A DNA stretch of 64,000 nucleotides from Deltaproteobacteria bacterium UBA2409 (GCA_002343185.1 DDRT01000001.1:178549-242548); one strand, 5' to 3'. Numbered from the stretch's first letter, positions 1 through 7,630 are shown. The notes: generated from the sequence alone by a model not told the origin. Translations and numbers: made by a program.

Positions 1-137
1 TCGTTAAGGCCACCAACTTTAATCAGATGAGAGATCAGTAACCCACCTTGAGTTTTTTGATTCTCCTTTGCCGCTTCTAGCTGCTCAGGACTAAGTTGCC
101 CGGTCTTAACCAGTATTTCCCCTATTTTTGTAGACAT
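1..137 (-). CDS. pilB: Type IV pilus assembly ATPase PilB, N-terminal fragment cut by window edge
   Basis: Reading the minus strand from the ATG at 137-135 gives MSTKIGEILVKTGQLSPEQ and continues open to the edge. This short helical start matches the N-terminal domain (MshEN/T2SSE_N type) of PilB and GspE ATPases, which bind nucleotides or c-di-GMP in some members; the ATPase core lies outside the window. PilB powers pilus extension at the inner membrane. The gene is divergent from rpoH and shares the 113-bp spacer with it. The fragment is about 45 residues, so the choice between PilB and GspE rests on the N-terminus only. Confidence 0.7.
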   Translation of the reverse strand, partial: MSTKIGEILVKTGQLSPEQLEAAKENQKTQGGLLISHLIKVGGLN

Positions 138-192
138 ATCCCGCTGTCAAAAAGTGTCAGAGCCAAGAATCGGCACTTTTCCTATATAACTT

Positions 193-221
193 TACGAAAA
201 TTGACCTATGTAATTTTCGTA
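193..221. promoter_or_regulatory. Perfect 10-bp inverted repeat upstream of rpoH
   Basis: TACGAAAATT at 193-202 is the exact reverse complement of AATTTTCGTA at 212-221, with a 9-nt spacer. A TTGACC (201-206) that could be a -35 hexamer overlaps the left arm. The palindrome lies 30 bp before the rpoH start, in the spacer shared with pilB, so it could be an operator or an RNA hairpin in the rpoH leader. The regulator is unknown. Confidence 0.5.
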
Positions 222-250
222 TGTAGTTAATCTGTCGTAAGATATCCTCT

Positions 251-1144
251 ATGGAGAAAAAAAATCTCCCAGTACCAGTAAACTACGAGCCGGCGGTATC
301 GGATCCTCTTACCCTTTATTTAAGAGAAGTTAACCGCTACCCAAGATTATCACAGGCTGAAGAAAAGGCCTTGGCTCTTAAATATATTAATGAACGAGAC
401 TTAGAGGCTGCTAAAAAACTAACCCTATCTAATCTTTGGCTGGTTGTAAGAATTGCTAAAGAATATGAATCAGCTGCTCGAAATGTCCTGGATCTTATCC
501 AGGAAGGGAATATGGGTCTAATGGAAGCTGTTAAAAATTTTGATCCTTATAAAGAGGTAAGATTCCCAAGCTACGCAAGTTGGTGGATTAAGGCATACAT
601 AATACGGTTTATAATTGCAAACTGGAGGCTTGTAAGAGTTGGAACCACCCAAGCTCAAAGAAAACTCTTTTTTAATCTAAAAAAAGAAAAGGAAAGACTT
701 GAACGAGCAGGGCTCCCCCTTGAGCCTAAGCTAATTGCCGAGAGGCTTCAGGTAAAGGAAAGCGAAGTAATAGAGATGGATCAGAGGCTTTCAGGTGCTG
801 ATCTTAGTTTTGATACACCTGTTGGCGATGGAGAAAACACTCTTTTGTCGATGATTCCTAGTGAAGTTGCTGATGCAGAACAAGTTGTTTCAAAACTACA
901 AGCACAAAAGAAATTTAAAGAAGCGCTGGATAATTTTACTTCCACGTTATCTGAGCGAGACAGGGCTATATTTGAAAAGCGTATACTAGCTGAAGAAAAA
1001 TCTACGCTGCAAGAATTAAGTGATCAGTATAAGCTTAGTAAAGAGCGCATTAGGCAGCTTGAAGAGCGAATAAAAGAATGGCTAAGAGAGTACTTAGAAG
1101 AAAAATTTGGAACAGGACTACAGGAGCTAGATATCGGTGAGTGA
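251..1144 (+). CDS. rpoH: RNA polymerase sigma-32 (heat-shock sigma factor)
   Basis: 297 aa, normal length for sigma-32. Region 1.2/2 spans about residues 18-130 with the conserved DLIQEGNMGLMEA and the -10-recognising FPSYASWWIKAYI stretch. The RpoH box QAQRKLFFNLK at 134-144 separates this class from housekeeping sigma factors. Region 4 with its helix-turn-helix is at about 230-285. It directs transcription of heat-shock and chaperone genes. The upstream palindrome at 193-221 may regulate it. The next gene starts inside its last codons (8-nt overlap), so the two are co-transcribed. Start is the ATG at 251. Confidence 0.93.
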   Translation: MEKKNLPVPVNYEPAVSDPLTLYLREVNRYPRLSQAEEKALALKYINERDLEAAKKLTLSNLWLVVRIAKEYESAARNVLDLIQEGNMGLMEAVKNFDPYKEVRFPSYASWWIKAYIIRFIIANWRLVRVGTTQAQRKLFFNLKKEKERLERAGLPLEPKLIAERLQVKESEVIEMDQRLSGADLSFDTPVGDGENTLLSMIPSEVADAEQVVSKLQAQKKFKEALDNFTSTLSERDRAIFEKRILAEEKSTLQELSDQYKLSKERIRQLEERIKEWLREYLEEKFGTGLQELDIGE

Positions 1145-2411
1145 TGAGACAAGAGTAGAAAAATCAATACCAAAACCCTATATAGCACTTATTGGGTTTG
1201 TAATGTTTTTTTTACCACTTACCCTTTTTTTAGTTAACCATCTACTTACTGTAACACTAGAAAAATCCCCACCAGAGATAACCCTTATAGATATTCCAAG
1301 GGGAGTTGGTGTGATTCCAGTAAGGCTTACTGGAGTAGTAAAGGACGGCGGCTCTGGGGTAAAGTCAACTAAGATCTTTATGAATCAGGGGGAGGTAAGC
1401 GTTAAGCTTCTTGAATCAGAAGAATCAGGCAAAGAGATCCCTTTTGAAATCAAGTTTGATGAAAGATTGAAAGCTATAGATGATGGTGATGCAGTTTTAG
1501 TTATTGAAGCAAAAGACTCAGCAAAGAACATATCAAGGCGTGAATTTAAAGTAATTGTGGATAGAAAACGCCCCACTGCAAATTTGGCCCTCCCACTCTT
1601 AAAAAGACCTGATGGAGCTCCTGAGCTTTGTTTCTTGGTAGCAGAAGATAAGAATTTAATTGGAGGCTCAATAAAGGGTAGAGAGATTTATTCTGCCTCT
1701 AGTTTAGATCCAAGCCTTGATGGAGTTTATGTTGCTTGGGTATCGAACCGACTTGGAGAAGAAACAAAAGTATCTTTTGAGGATGCAGTTGGGAACATAA
1801 CCACAGTTGATTGTACAGCTACAATTGAGGCTAGAAAAAAAGTTACTAGAGACTTAAAAACAACATTTCCTTTGGAGCTAATTCTTAAGCTTGAAGAGGA
1901 GCTAAAGAGAGAATCTAATGTCTCATCACTTCCCAAAAGAGGGTGGAGTGATGTCTTTTCCCCGATAAGTAAGGGGAAAATTGTTTCAAACTTTGGCGAT
2001 ATTCTTTTTGATTCGTATTTTAGTTTAGGGATTTTTTACGCACCTAGTGATTCACAGAAAGATATCCTAGCTCCCTCAAGTGGGATTGTAAGAAAAATCT
2101 TTGATCACTCAGGGTATGGAAAAACACTTGTAGTTGATTTTGGAATGGATCTAATCGGGACAATTTCAGGATTTAAAACTATAGAGGTAAAAACTGGAGA
2201 TGGGGTAAAAAGAGGAGATTTTCTTGGAACCGTTGATAAGATCCCTCTTACAAACTCAGCACTAGTTCTGTTTACTATGAGAGTTGGTGATGATTTTGTT
2301 GATCCAGCACTATTTTTAGATTCATCTAGGTATGTTCAAGGAGTTCCTAAGAGAATCGGGGCACTAAAGAGACTTTTAGGAGTTCCACTTTCTAATCCTC
2401 TGGAGAGGTAG
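1137..2411 (+). CDS. Membrane-anchored LytM/M23-like protein without zinc ligands
   Basis: 424 aa from a GTG overlapping the end of rpoH. One membrane segment at about 14-37 is followed by an Ig-like beta region (about 45-145) and a C-terminal LytM fold (about 270-400). The fold is recognisable from the APSSGIV, GYGKTLVVDFG and VKRGDFLGTV strands, but the metal ligands are gone: the position of the HxGxD motif reads SLGIF, and the HLH strand reads ALVLFTMR. It therefore probably acts as a regulator or scaffold of amidases, like EnvC/NlpD, rather than as a peptidase. This is inferred from motif loss; the family assignment itself is fairly safe. Confidence 0.75.
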   Translation: MSDETRVEKSIPKPYIALIGFVMFFLPLTLFLVNHLLTVTLEKSPPEITLIDIPRGVGVIPVRLTGVVKDGGSGVKSTKIFMNQGEVSVKLLESEESGKEIPFEIKFDERLKAIDDGDAVLVIEAKDSAKNISRREFKVIVDRKRPTANLALPLLKRPDGAPELCFLVAEDKNLIGGSIKGREIYSASSLDPSLDGVYVAWVSNRLGEETKVSFEDAVGNITTVDCTATIEARKKVTRDLKTTFPLELILKLEEELKRESNVSSLPKRGWSDVFSPISKGKIVSNFGDILFDSYFSLGIFYAPSDSQKDILAPSSGIVRKIFDHSGYGKTLVVDFGMDLIGTISGFKTIEVKTGDGVKRGDFLGTVDKIPLTNSALVLFTMRVGDDFVDPALFLDSSRYVQGVPKRIGALKRLLGVPLSNPLER

Positions 2412-2420
2412 GATATTTAG

Positions 2421-2472
2421 GTGTCAGGCAAATGCTAGCAGTTGCCTGGTCAGGCCTCCCGGCCTGACCCCC
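2421..2472. repeat. Intergenic hairpin repeat (GGTCAGGC stem)
   Basis: Two stem-loops lie between convergent genes: AGGCAA/TTGCCT (about 2426-2447), then GGTCAGGC (2448-2455), a CTCCCG loop and GCCTGACC (2462-2469). The 25 nt at 2430-2454 match 12661-12685 at 23 positions, and 2453-2472 recur exactly, inverted, at 63881-63900. It is therefore a member of a dispersed repeat family. It could also act as a bidirectional transcription stop, although no T-run follows. Confidence 0.6.
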
Positions 2473-2504
2473 ATTTCATTGTTCTGAGATACAGATTAGG
2501 CCAA

Positions 2505-2990
2505 TCACTCAATCGGAATCTCTTCCCACTGTAGCTCATCAAGTAGGGCTTCTCTAAACCAGCTTCTTTGAGCAGTGATAAGTTTATAGTGATACTCAAT
2601 CTCTTCAAGACTTAATCCAGAAGCACCTAAAGTTGCACTAAGGACAAGGTAGTGACCGACCAAACTTACTTTTATTCCTACTAAGCCATCAGCGATTTCT
2701 AGTGCAGCAGCAAGCATCTCTGCTCCACCTCTAACAGGAACTGTTGCAACATTTATTCCCATGTAAACAGTGGTTTCTGAGTGATTTCTTGTACCTTCGA
2801 TTAAAACTTCTAAGTCTTCATCTTCAGCTAAAGAGATCATCCAGCGAATAGCATCCCCGGTTTTCTCTTTTTGGCAGGTCTCAGGATCAAATCCAAGTCT
2901 AAGTATAAACTCCTGGACTAGTCTTATCGGGTCTTTCCCACCTGTAATCTTTCTAATATTAGCCGAAGTGAATTTTTTAACTTTTGCCAT
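2505..2990 (-). CDS. Hypothetical protein, secretion-chaperone/YbjN-like
   Basis: 161-aa cytoplasmic protein with no signal peptide or membrane segment, acidic towards the C-terminus. The pattern of short beta strands and helices (for example VYMGINVATVPVRGGAEMLAA and LVGIKVSLVGHYLVLSATL) is reminiscent of the small alpha/beta fold of type III secretion chaperones and YbjN proteins, but I see no diagnostic motif. It starts at an ATG at 2990, is convergent with the LytM-like gene and follows rlmH on the same strand after 148 bp. Function unknown; the fold comparison is tentative. Confidence 0.55.
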   Translation of the reverse strand: MAKVKKFTSANIRKITGGKDPIRLVQEFILRLGFDPETCQKEKTGDAIRWMISLAEDEDLEVLIEGTRNHSETTVYMGINVATVPVRGGAEMLAAALEIADGLVGIKVSLVGHYLVLSATLGASGLSLEEIEYHYKLITAQRSWFREALLDELQWEEIPIE

Positions 2991-3042
2991 ACTCTATTTA
3001 TGTTACCGTTTAAAGGCGCTGTATCATAGGCTATCTAACCTA

Positions 3043-3059
3043 CGACCCCTCAGGGGTCG
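3043..3059. other. Strong 7-bp stem-loop between two minus-strand genes
   Basis: CGACCCC, a TCA loop and GGGGTCG form a perfect GC-rich hairpin. It sits inside a looser inverted repeat (ACCGTTTAA at 3005-3013, TTAAACGGT at 3127-3135). Being downstream of rlmH and upstream of the 161-aa gene, it may attenuate or terminate transcription, but there is no T-run. Confidence 0.4.
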
Positions 3060-3138
3060 ATAAGAATTACCAAAATACTTATCAATAACCACTAAAGACA
3101 GAAGAAATCAAAGACATTCCAATACCTTAAACGGTTAC

Positions 3139-3507
3139 CTATTTATGATAAGGATGATTGTTTTTGATGCATAATGCTCTATAAATTTGCTCTACTAATA
3201 TAAGTCTACATAGTTCCCATGGGAAAGTAAGCTTTGACATAGATAGCATTAGGTCATGAGGTGGAAGTTCTTTAAAGCCCTCTGGGGGGCCTATAAGAAA
3301 GTTTATCCTGGATGAGTTAAAAATAACCTTAGAAAACTCTAACGATGTTAACTCCTTACCTCTTCCATCCAACAAAACGGTAAATCCATTTTTTTGAGGC
3401 GACTTAAAGCTTACCGAGATCTCTCCCTTGATTCGTTTTAAAAAGTCCTCCTCTATGAGGGAGATCTTCTTTGTATCTTGATCGGTTAAAATACTAATTT
3501 GGATCAT
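3139..3507 (-). CDS. rlmH: 23S rRNA pseudouridine1915 N3-methyltransferase, short form
   Basis: 122 aa. The C-terminal half is clearly RlmH (SPOUT methyltransferase): FLIGPPEGFKELP, SMSKLTFPWELCRLILVEQIYRA (motif split by reading) and the terminal NHPYHK that lines the SAM/ribosome site. RlmH proteins are usually about 155 aa; here roughly 30 residues are missing from the first half, and an in-frame TAA lies just upstream of the ATG, so the short start is real. The catalytic C-terminal knot is intact, so activity is plausible. The enzyme methylates the pseudouridine in helix 69 of 23S rRNA. Confidence 0.85.
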   Translation of the reverse strand: MIQISILTDQDTKKISLIEEDFLKRIKGEISVSFKSPQKNGFTVLLDGRGKELTSLEFSKVIFNSSRINFLIGPPEGFKELPPHDLMLSMSKLTFPWELCRLILVEQIYRALCIKNNHPYHK

Positions 3508-3554
3508 AGTAAGTCTTTAATATCATTAACAAATATGGCGCAAAATTTTTCTAC

Positions 3555-3582
3555 TTTAGTTTTTTAACTACCTTTCCGAGAT
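3555..3582 (+). promoter_or_regulatory. Possible sigma-28 type promoter before flgM
   Basis: TTTAGTTT (3555-3562) and TCCGAGAT (3575-3582), 12 nt apart, weakly resemble the flagellar sigma-28 consensus TAAAGTTT-N11-GCCGATAA; the CCGA core is kept. The site lies about 80 bp before the flgM start, as expected for a late flagellar gene. The match is partial. Confidence 0.22.
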
Positions 3583-3660
3583 TGTAAGTGCGAACGGATT
3601 CTGAAGTCTACTGGCCAAGGATGGTCAAAAAAGGAAACTTTGTCAGGGACGGAGGTATAT

Positions 3661-3897
3661 ATGAAGATCAGCAAGGTCACTCAACTCTTTGAGGGCTATC
3701 AATCAAAAAAATTAGATAAAATTGAGGAAAAGAAGCAACAAGACGATGCTGCATCAGTTGATGTGCGAAGGTACGAAGATTCTACTGTCGATCGAGCTAA
3801 AAAGATCGAACAGCTAAAAAACAGCTACCAGAGCGGCACATTGAGATATGATTCTGAGAAGGTTGCAGTAGCGTTAGTAAGAGATCTTGGATTTTAA
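3661..3897 (+). CDS. flgM: Anti-sigma-28 factor FlgM
   Basis: 78 aa from the ATG at 3661, which has a strong Shine-Dalgarno GGAGGT at 3651-3656; a longer reading from a TTG at 3640 is less likely. A charged, low-complexity N-terminal half is followed by a C-terminal motif DRAKKIEQLKNSYQSGTLRY and VAVALVRDL, which matches the sigma-28-binding helices of FlgM. FlgM holds the flagellar sigma factor inactive until the hook-basal body is finished and exports it. No other flagellar gene is adjacent, but a FliK-like gene is present at the other end of the window. Confidence 0.8.
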   Translation: MKISKVTQLFEGYQSKKLDKIEEKKQQDDAASVDVRRYEDSTVDRAKKIEQLKNSYQSGTLRYDSEKVAVALVRDLGF

Positions 3898-3917
3898 CGA
3901 TACTTGATTGATACTTC

Positions 3918-4352
3918 TTGGTAGTGAAGTTTAAGCTACTCACTTCCAGGGAAGAATGGGAATTTGCTTACCCTATTTTGATTCAACTTAGGCCAGATCT
4001 AACTAAGAGTGAATTTCTCAATAATCAGGAGAGCCTATTAAACTCGGGGCTAAAACTTGTTGGAGCTTATCTTGATGAAGAGCTGGTTGGAGTAGCCACA
4101 ATCAATCTATATCCTCATATAAAGCGAGGTGTTTGCGCCTGGGTTCATGATCTTGTAGTGAGGGAAGGCCGTCGCAATAAGGGAATTGGGCGCGAACTGA
4201 TGAGATTTCTTGAAAACTGGGCTAGAGACAATGGAGCGTCAAGACTTGCTGTTCATACCCTAAAAGACAAAAGTGACTCACAAAGATTTTACGAAAAAAA
4301 ACTTAGCTACCCACTTTCTGCCTACGTCTACTACAGTGAATTAGGAAACTAA
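3918..4352 (+). CDS. GNAT-family N-acetyltransferase
   Basis: 144 aa (TTG at 3918, or GTG at 3924). The GNAT acetyl-CoA loop is visible as VVREGRRNKGIGRELMRFLE (R/Q-x-x-G-x-G/A), preceded by the beta4 strand AWVHDLVV and followed by the beta5/helix NGASRLAVHTL and the FYEKK signature. The substrate is not predictable. It lies between flgM and the secretion ATPase with short gaps, so it may share their transcript. Confidence 0.8.
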   Translation: MVVKFKLLTSREEWEFAYPILIQLRPDLTKSEFLNNQESLLNSGLKLVGAYLDEELVGVATINLYPHIKRGVCAWVHDLVVREGRRNKGIGRELMRFLENWARDNGASRLAVHTLKDKSDSQRFYEKKLSYPLSAYVYYSELGN

Positions 4353-4379
4353 TTTTTTAGTTCTCCGAACTAATATTAG

Positions 4380-5729
4380 GTGATACCAGTTCCAAGTAAA
4401 TCATTAGCACGATGTTCTGAAAGCCTAGCTCGCTCTAAGGTGCCATTATCATTGGCTATGGAGCTTTGTGTTTTACCCTTAACGCTCCGTAATAATGGAA
4501 CTCTTGTGGTTGCAACTTCAAAAGAGAGAGCTTTTGAGGTTGAAAGAAATCTAAAATTTTATACTAATTCTCAGATTGAGCTTCATATTTGCGAGGAGAG
4601 CTTTATTCAAGATGCAATTAAAGTGGCATACAAAGGATCCTCTGAGGAGATTGAAGCTATGGCTATTATGGAGGATGAGCCGATTTCTAAGGAGATCCTA
4701 TGGGGAGAAACTGATAGCCAGGTAGTAAAACTCCTTGAAGCACTAATAGATTATGCACTTGTTTTAGGAGCTTCAGACCTTCATCTAAACCCTAAAATTG
4801 ATGGAGTTTATGCAAAATTTAGAATCAAAGGAGAACTTCGATCGACAACTAAACCTATATTTTCATTATCAAAGCTCGCTCAAGCAACTAGAAGATTAAA
4901 AGTACTAGCAAGGCTTAATATAACTGGATCTTCTGTTCAAGAAGGTAGATTTGATCTTAAAGAGACCTCGATAAGAGTCAGTATCGTCCCCTCCTTGCAC
5001 GGTGAAAAGGTAGCTTTAAGATTTTTTGGGGGGTCTGGGGATATCAACTTTCATTCATTAGGATTTTCGCCCGCAAAACGTGAAATTATAAGGACAGCAT
5101 TAAAAGAAAAAGATGGATTAATAGTAGTTTCAGGTCCTACAGGCTCAGGAAAAACTACCACTCTCTATTCTCTTGTTCCTCTTTTAAAAGAGCACAATAT
5201 CATGTCAATTGAAGATCCACCTGAAAGAGTGCTGGAGGATGTGACACAAATATGTGTTACAAAAGATCTATCATTTTCATTAGGACTAAAGGCAATCTTA
5301 AGACAAGATCCTGATGTAATCTTAGTTGGCGAGATCCGAGATAGTGAAACTGCAAGACTTGCCAATCAAGCCGCAAATACTGGGCACCTTGTTCTTAGCT
5401 CTCTTCATAGCGGTTCAGTTGAAGGAGTAAAGCTTAGATTCAAGCAACTTGGAGTTAGAGAGCCAAATTTCAAATTGATCATTGTTCAGCGACTTGCACC
5501 TATATTATGTGAAAAATGTAAAGTGGTTGATCTAAATAGATCCAACACACACAAAAGAAAAATATTTAGAAGAACCGGATGTGCCGAATGTGACTATACA
5601 GGTATTGGAGCAAGAGCTCTCTTATGTGAAGTGTCTGGTCTTGAAGAAAGTTTTGAAGCTCAATGGAATCAACTCTACTTTAGTGGTAAGGTCGACACTC
5701 CATGGAGTACAGACCAAACGTGTGCCTAA
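4380..5729 (+). CDS. GspE/PilB-type secretion or pilus assembly ATPase
   Basis: 449 aa from a GTG. Family landmarks in order: the N2 domain with ASDLHLNPK (131-139) and RFDLKETSIRVSIVPS; Walker A GPTGSGKTT (252-260); Asp box IEDP (277-280); Walker B DVILVGEIRD (312-321); His box TGHLVLSSLHS (334-344); and a C-terminal zinc site CEKC and CAEC. This hexameric ATPase drives type II secretion or type IV pilus extension from the inner membrane. It lacks the usual MshEN domain at the N-terminus, and the C-terminus is short. Its 3' end overlaps rppH by 28 nt. Whether it serves secretion or pili cannot be told here. Confidence 0.85.
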   Translation: MIPVPSKSLARCSESLARSKVPLSLAMELCVLPLTLRNNGTLVVATSKERAFEVERNLKFYTNSQIELHICEESFIQDAIKVAYKGSSEEIEAMAIMEDEPISKEILWGETDSQVVKLLEALIDYALVLGASDLHLNPKIDGVYAKFRIKGELRSTTKPIFSLSKLAQATRRLKVLARLNITGSSVQEGRFDLKETSIRVSIVPSLHGEKVALRFFGGSGDINFHSLGFSPAKREIIRTALKEKDGLIVVSGPTGSGKTTTLYSLVPLLKEHNIMSIEDPPERVLEDVTQICVTKDLSFSLGLKAILRQDPDVILVGEIRDSETARLANQAANTGHLVLSSLHSGSVEGVKLRFKQLGVREPNFKLIIVQRLAPILCEKCKVVDLNRSNTHKRKIFRRTGCAECDYTGIGARALLCEVSGLEESFEAQWNQLYFSGKVDTPWSTDQTCA

Positions 5730-6175
5730 TAATATTGAATGTTGAAGGAAAAATTCTCCTTGGTCTTCGAGCTGGCCCAATCTCTGTTTGGCAATTACCT
5801 CAAGGTGGAATTGAAAGTGGAGACTCTTTAACTGATGCAGCTTTAAGAGAAGCTGAAGAAGAGCTTGGCACTTCAAGTTTTGAAGTTATTACGACCTTAG
5901 AGTCAAAGCATAAGTATGATTTTTCAAAACCAAAAAACTACGGAGGTTCTACTTTTTGTGGACAGTCTCAATCGTATGTAGTTCTTAGGTTTGTTGGTGT
6001 TGATAGCGAGATAAGAGTCACAAGCGTTGAAAACCCAGAGTTTTCTGAAGTGAAGTGGGTTTCTGTTACTGAAGCATTGCAAATAGCTGATAACATTAGG
6101 ATTCCCGCATATAAAACTGCTTTTGATGAGCTAAAACAAAAAGCTAGAATCTTAACCATTCCTTTAGCCATCTAA
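5702..6175 (+). CDS. rppH: RNA pyrophosphohydrolase (Nudix)
   Basis: 157 aa, usual RppH length. It begins MEYRPNVCLIILN, typical of RppH, then WQLPQGGIESGD, and the Nudix box runs 35-57 with the catalytic REAEEELG. The first box Glu is Asp (GGIESGD), a conservative change. The enzyme removes pyrophosphate from the 5' triphosphate of mRNA to start decay, or cleaves dinucleoside polyphosphates. It overlaps the upstream ATPase by 28 nt, so translation is coupled. Confidence 0.85.
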   Translation: MEYRPNVCLIILNVEGKILLGLRAGPISVWQLPQGGIESGDSLTDAALREAEEELGTSSFEVITTLESKHKYDFSKPKNYGGSTFCGQSQSYVVLRFVGVDSEIRVTSVENPEFSEVKWVSVTEALQIADNIRIPAYKTAFDELKQKARILTIPLAI

Positions 6176-6191
6176 AGAATTGTAGCAGTGT

Positions 6192-6662
6192 ATGGAAAAG
6201 CTTGATTCTGTCATATGGGCTCTTGGCACCCTTTTTTTACTTCAGCTCCTAGGTTTCGGGTTTTTAGTTCTTTCTTTCAGGCTTCTTAGAAGAGAGATGG
6301 CTGAGCTTCTAAAAGAAACTCATGGGTGCATGAAAAAAATAGAAGGTCTTACTGCTTCAAGAAGAGAGTTAATGCAAAAGCAGTATGAAAAAATACTGGC
6401 AGAGCTCACAGCAAGGTTGCCTATTACGATCGCATCTCACGCAAGTCAAAGTATCGTTGAAACCGAACGAAAAATCTTAACAAGACTAGCCGAACTTGAG
6501 CCAAAACTAGACACATCAGGTCAAAAGAAGATGGAAGATCTTATCCGCTCCATGGAAGACTTAGAGCATACTATAGTAAGCCTCACTGCTGAATCAGTTA
6601 GAAAAGTTCTTCTTGATTCTAGAGGCGACTTCTTAAATGAAGATGAGAGAATAGCTGCTTAG
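6192..6662 (+). CDS. Hypothetical membrane-anchored coiled-coil protein
   Basis: 156 aa. One N-terminal membrane segment (about 8-30: IWALGTLFLLQLLGFGFLVL) is followed by a largely helical, charged cytoplasmic or periplasmic domain with heptad-like leucine spacing (about 35-135), suggesting a coiled coil. No enzyme motif. It follows rppH by 16 bp and is likely in the same transcript. The architecture resembles small RmuC- or MCP-like accessory proteins, but I do not recognise a family. Confidence 0.6.
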   Translation: MEKLDSVIWALGTLFLLQLLGFGFLVLSFRLLRREMAELLKETHGCMKKIEGLTASRRELMQKQYEKILAELTARLPITIASHASQSIVETERKILTRLAELEPKLDTSGQKKMEDLIRSMEDLEHTIVSLTAESVRKVLLDSRGDFLNEDERIAA

Positions 6663-6820
6663 AAACGTAGGGGAGTTTTGGAGTGAGCAAAGCTTAGAGT
6701 TAGGGATTACCATTAACAATATAACGTTTAAAGCGAGCGTATCGCGGGGGTGAGCCACTAATCAACAAAATGTCTCAAAATGCCACGCCCACACTGTACC
6801 TCGACTTGATTGGTGTCTTC

Positions 6821-7105
6821 TTACTGCTCTAGATATTTTTTTGCTAACTCTATAGCTCTTGAAAGATCTTTTTGATGAACAACATGCAATGATGGTTCAC
6901 CAAGTGGACCTCCTCGCCTTGCAATAAGACCTTGAGAACTCATATTTTTTGAGTACGTGGGAATTCCTTGGTTGCAGAGATGTTCTCGGAGGCTTTCTAT
7001 ATCATCTTCATTTGGAATCTGAACGATTAAATCTCTGTGAGGAATGTGGGATATAAAAAGGTAGGTGAGTATTAAAATTATAATTATTGCTAAAAGAGGG
7101 GACAT
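6821..7105 (-). CDS. DUF2007-like small protein with one membrane segment
   Basis: 94 aa. Residues 3-18 are hydrophobic (LLAIIIILILTYLFI), then a compact domain: IPNEDDIESLREHLCNQGIP, a loop, and LHVVHQKDLSRAIELAKKY. This is the ferredoxin-like pattern of DUF2007 'putative signal transducing' proteins. It sits just downstream of brnA and the attC-like palindrome, so it may be a cassette-borne gene, but I found no matching boundary on its other side. Function unknown. Confidence 0.6.
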   Translation of the reverse strand: MSPLLAIIIILILTYLFISHIPHRDLIVQIPNEDDIESLREHLCNQGIPTYSKNMSSQGLIARRGGPLGEPSLHVVHQKDLSRAIELAKKYLEQ

Positions 7106-7126
7106 AGCAAAAATTTAAAAAGAATT

Positions 7127-7184
7127 AGACAACGGTTAGCGTGAGCGGCGAGCCTTGCGTGTCCGCTCGGGGCTTTTGTTATGC
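7127..7184 (-). repeat. attC-like site overlapping the 3' end of brnA
   Basis: On the minus strand the segment opens GCATAAC and AAAAGCC, has inner arms GAGCGG and CCGCTC, and closes with CGCTAACCGTTGTC. About 58 bp long, this is the usual size and layout of a short integron attC, with R'' and R'-like ends (GCATAAC, GTTGTCT). The outer core sites are only partly complementary and no cassette-start partner was found, so it may be decayed. The last ~14 codons of brnA are read from it. Confidence 0.45.
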
Positions 7185-7345
7185 TTGGTCGCGCGAATTA
7201 TTGTCCGAAGAGCCTCATTCACTGCCTCCGAGGTATCAAAAACAGATGCAATTTCAGGATCGAGCACAACTATATTACTCCCAGCCTTATACCGCTTGTA
7301 ATACTTTCCTCTGACACCTTCTGAAAAATCGAATTCTTGCTTCAT
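7136..7345 (-). CDS. brnA: BrnA-type antitoxin
   Basis: 69 aa. It starts MKQEFDFSEGVRGKYYKRY, then VVLDPEIASVF and SEAVNEALRTIIRA, a short ribbon-helix-helix-like protein of the kind found directly after BrnT toxins. It begins 3 bp after brnT. The tail KHNKSPERTRKARRSR is very basic and is encoded inside the attC-like palindrome, so it is probably sequence gained through the recombination site rather than antitoxin core. It binds and neutralises BrnT and represses the pair's own promoter. Confidence 0.7.
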   Translation of the reverse strand: MKQEFDFSEGVRGKYYKRYKAGSNIVVLDPEIASVFDTSEAVNEALRTIIRATKHNKSPERTRKARRSR

Positions 7346-7348
7346 TTT

Positions 7349-7630
7349 TTATCCAATATCAATATATTGCCTACGTTCAGCTCTACTAGCCGGTCTTGCA
7401 CTAATTATTCTTATTCTATCATTTCTATCGGTATGAATCACTACAATTATATAAGCTCCAGTAGCTGTCCTCCCAATGGTTACAAATCTTTCTTCTGCGC
7501 TTACAGAAGACGAACTAATCGTTATTGCACAAGGGTCACCGAATATAGTGGAGGCCTCTTCAAACGAAATTCCGTGTTTCTTTAAATTAGCTCTGGCTTT
7601 TGCAGCATCCCATTCAAATAAAAGTTTCAT
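7349..7630 (-). CDS. brnT: BrnT-type ribonuclease toxin
   Basis: 93 aa. Family signature FEWDAAKARANLKKHGISFE at 5-24, then FGDPCAIT, ERFVTIGRTATG and the C-terminal RIISARPASRAERRQY, all classic BrnT (RelE-fold) positions, including the C-terminal Arg/Glu catalytic set. It cleaves RNA when released from BrnA. Toxin precedes antitoxin, the standard order. Starts with ATG at 7630. Part of the accessory patch on the minus strand. Confidence 0.88.
   Translation of the reverse strand: MKLLFEWDAAKARANLKKHGISFEEASTIFGDPCAITISSSSVSAEERFVTIGRTATGAYIIVVIHTDRNDRIRIISARPASRAERRQYIDIG

Noticed and set aside
3003..3139. Inverted ACCGTTTAA/TTAAACGGT around a hairpin, considered as an attC
   Set aside because: Core sites lack the RYYYAAC/GTTRRRY arrangement and no cassette boundary fits; kept only as a stem-loop.
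6720..6760. Minus-strand CGCTTTAAACGTTATA, like the 3' end of an attC
   Set aside because: No matching 5' half (R''/L'') is found downstream of the DUF2007 gene, so evidence for a site is too thin.
7337..7585. Plus-strand frame opposite brnT
   Set aside because: Exact shadow of BrnT, which has full family motifs on the minus strand.
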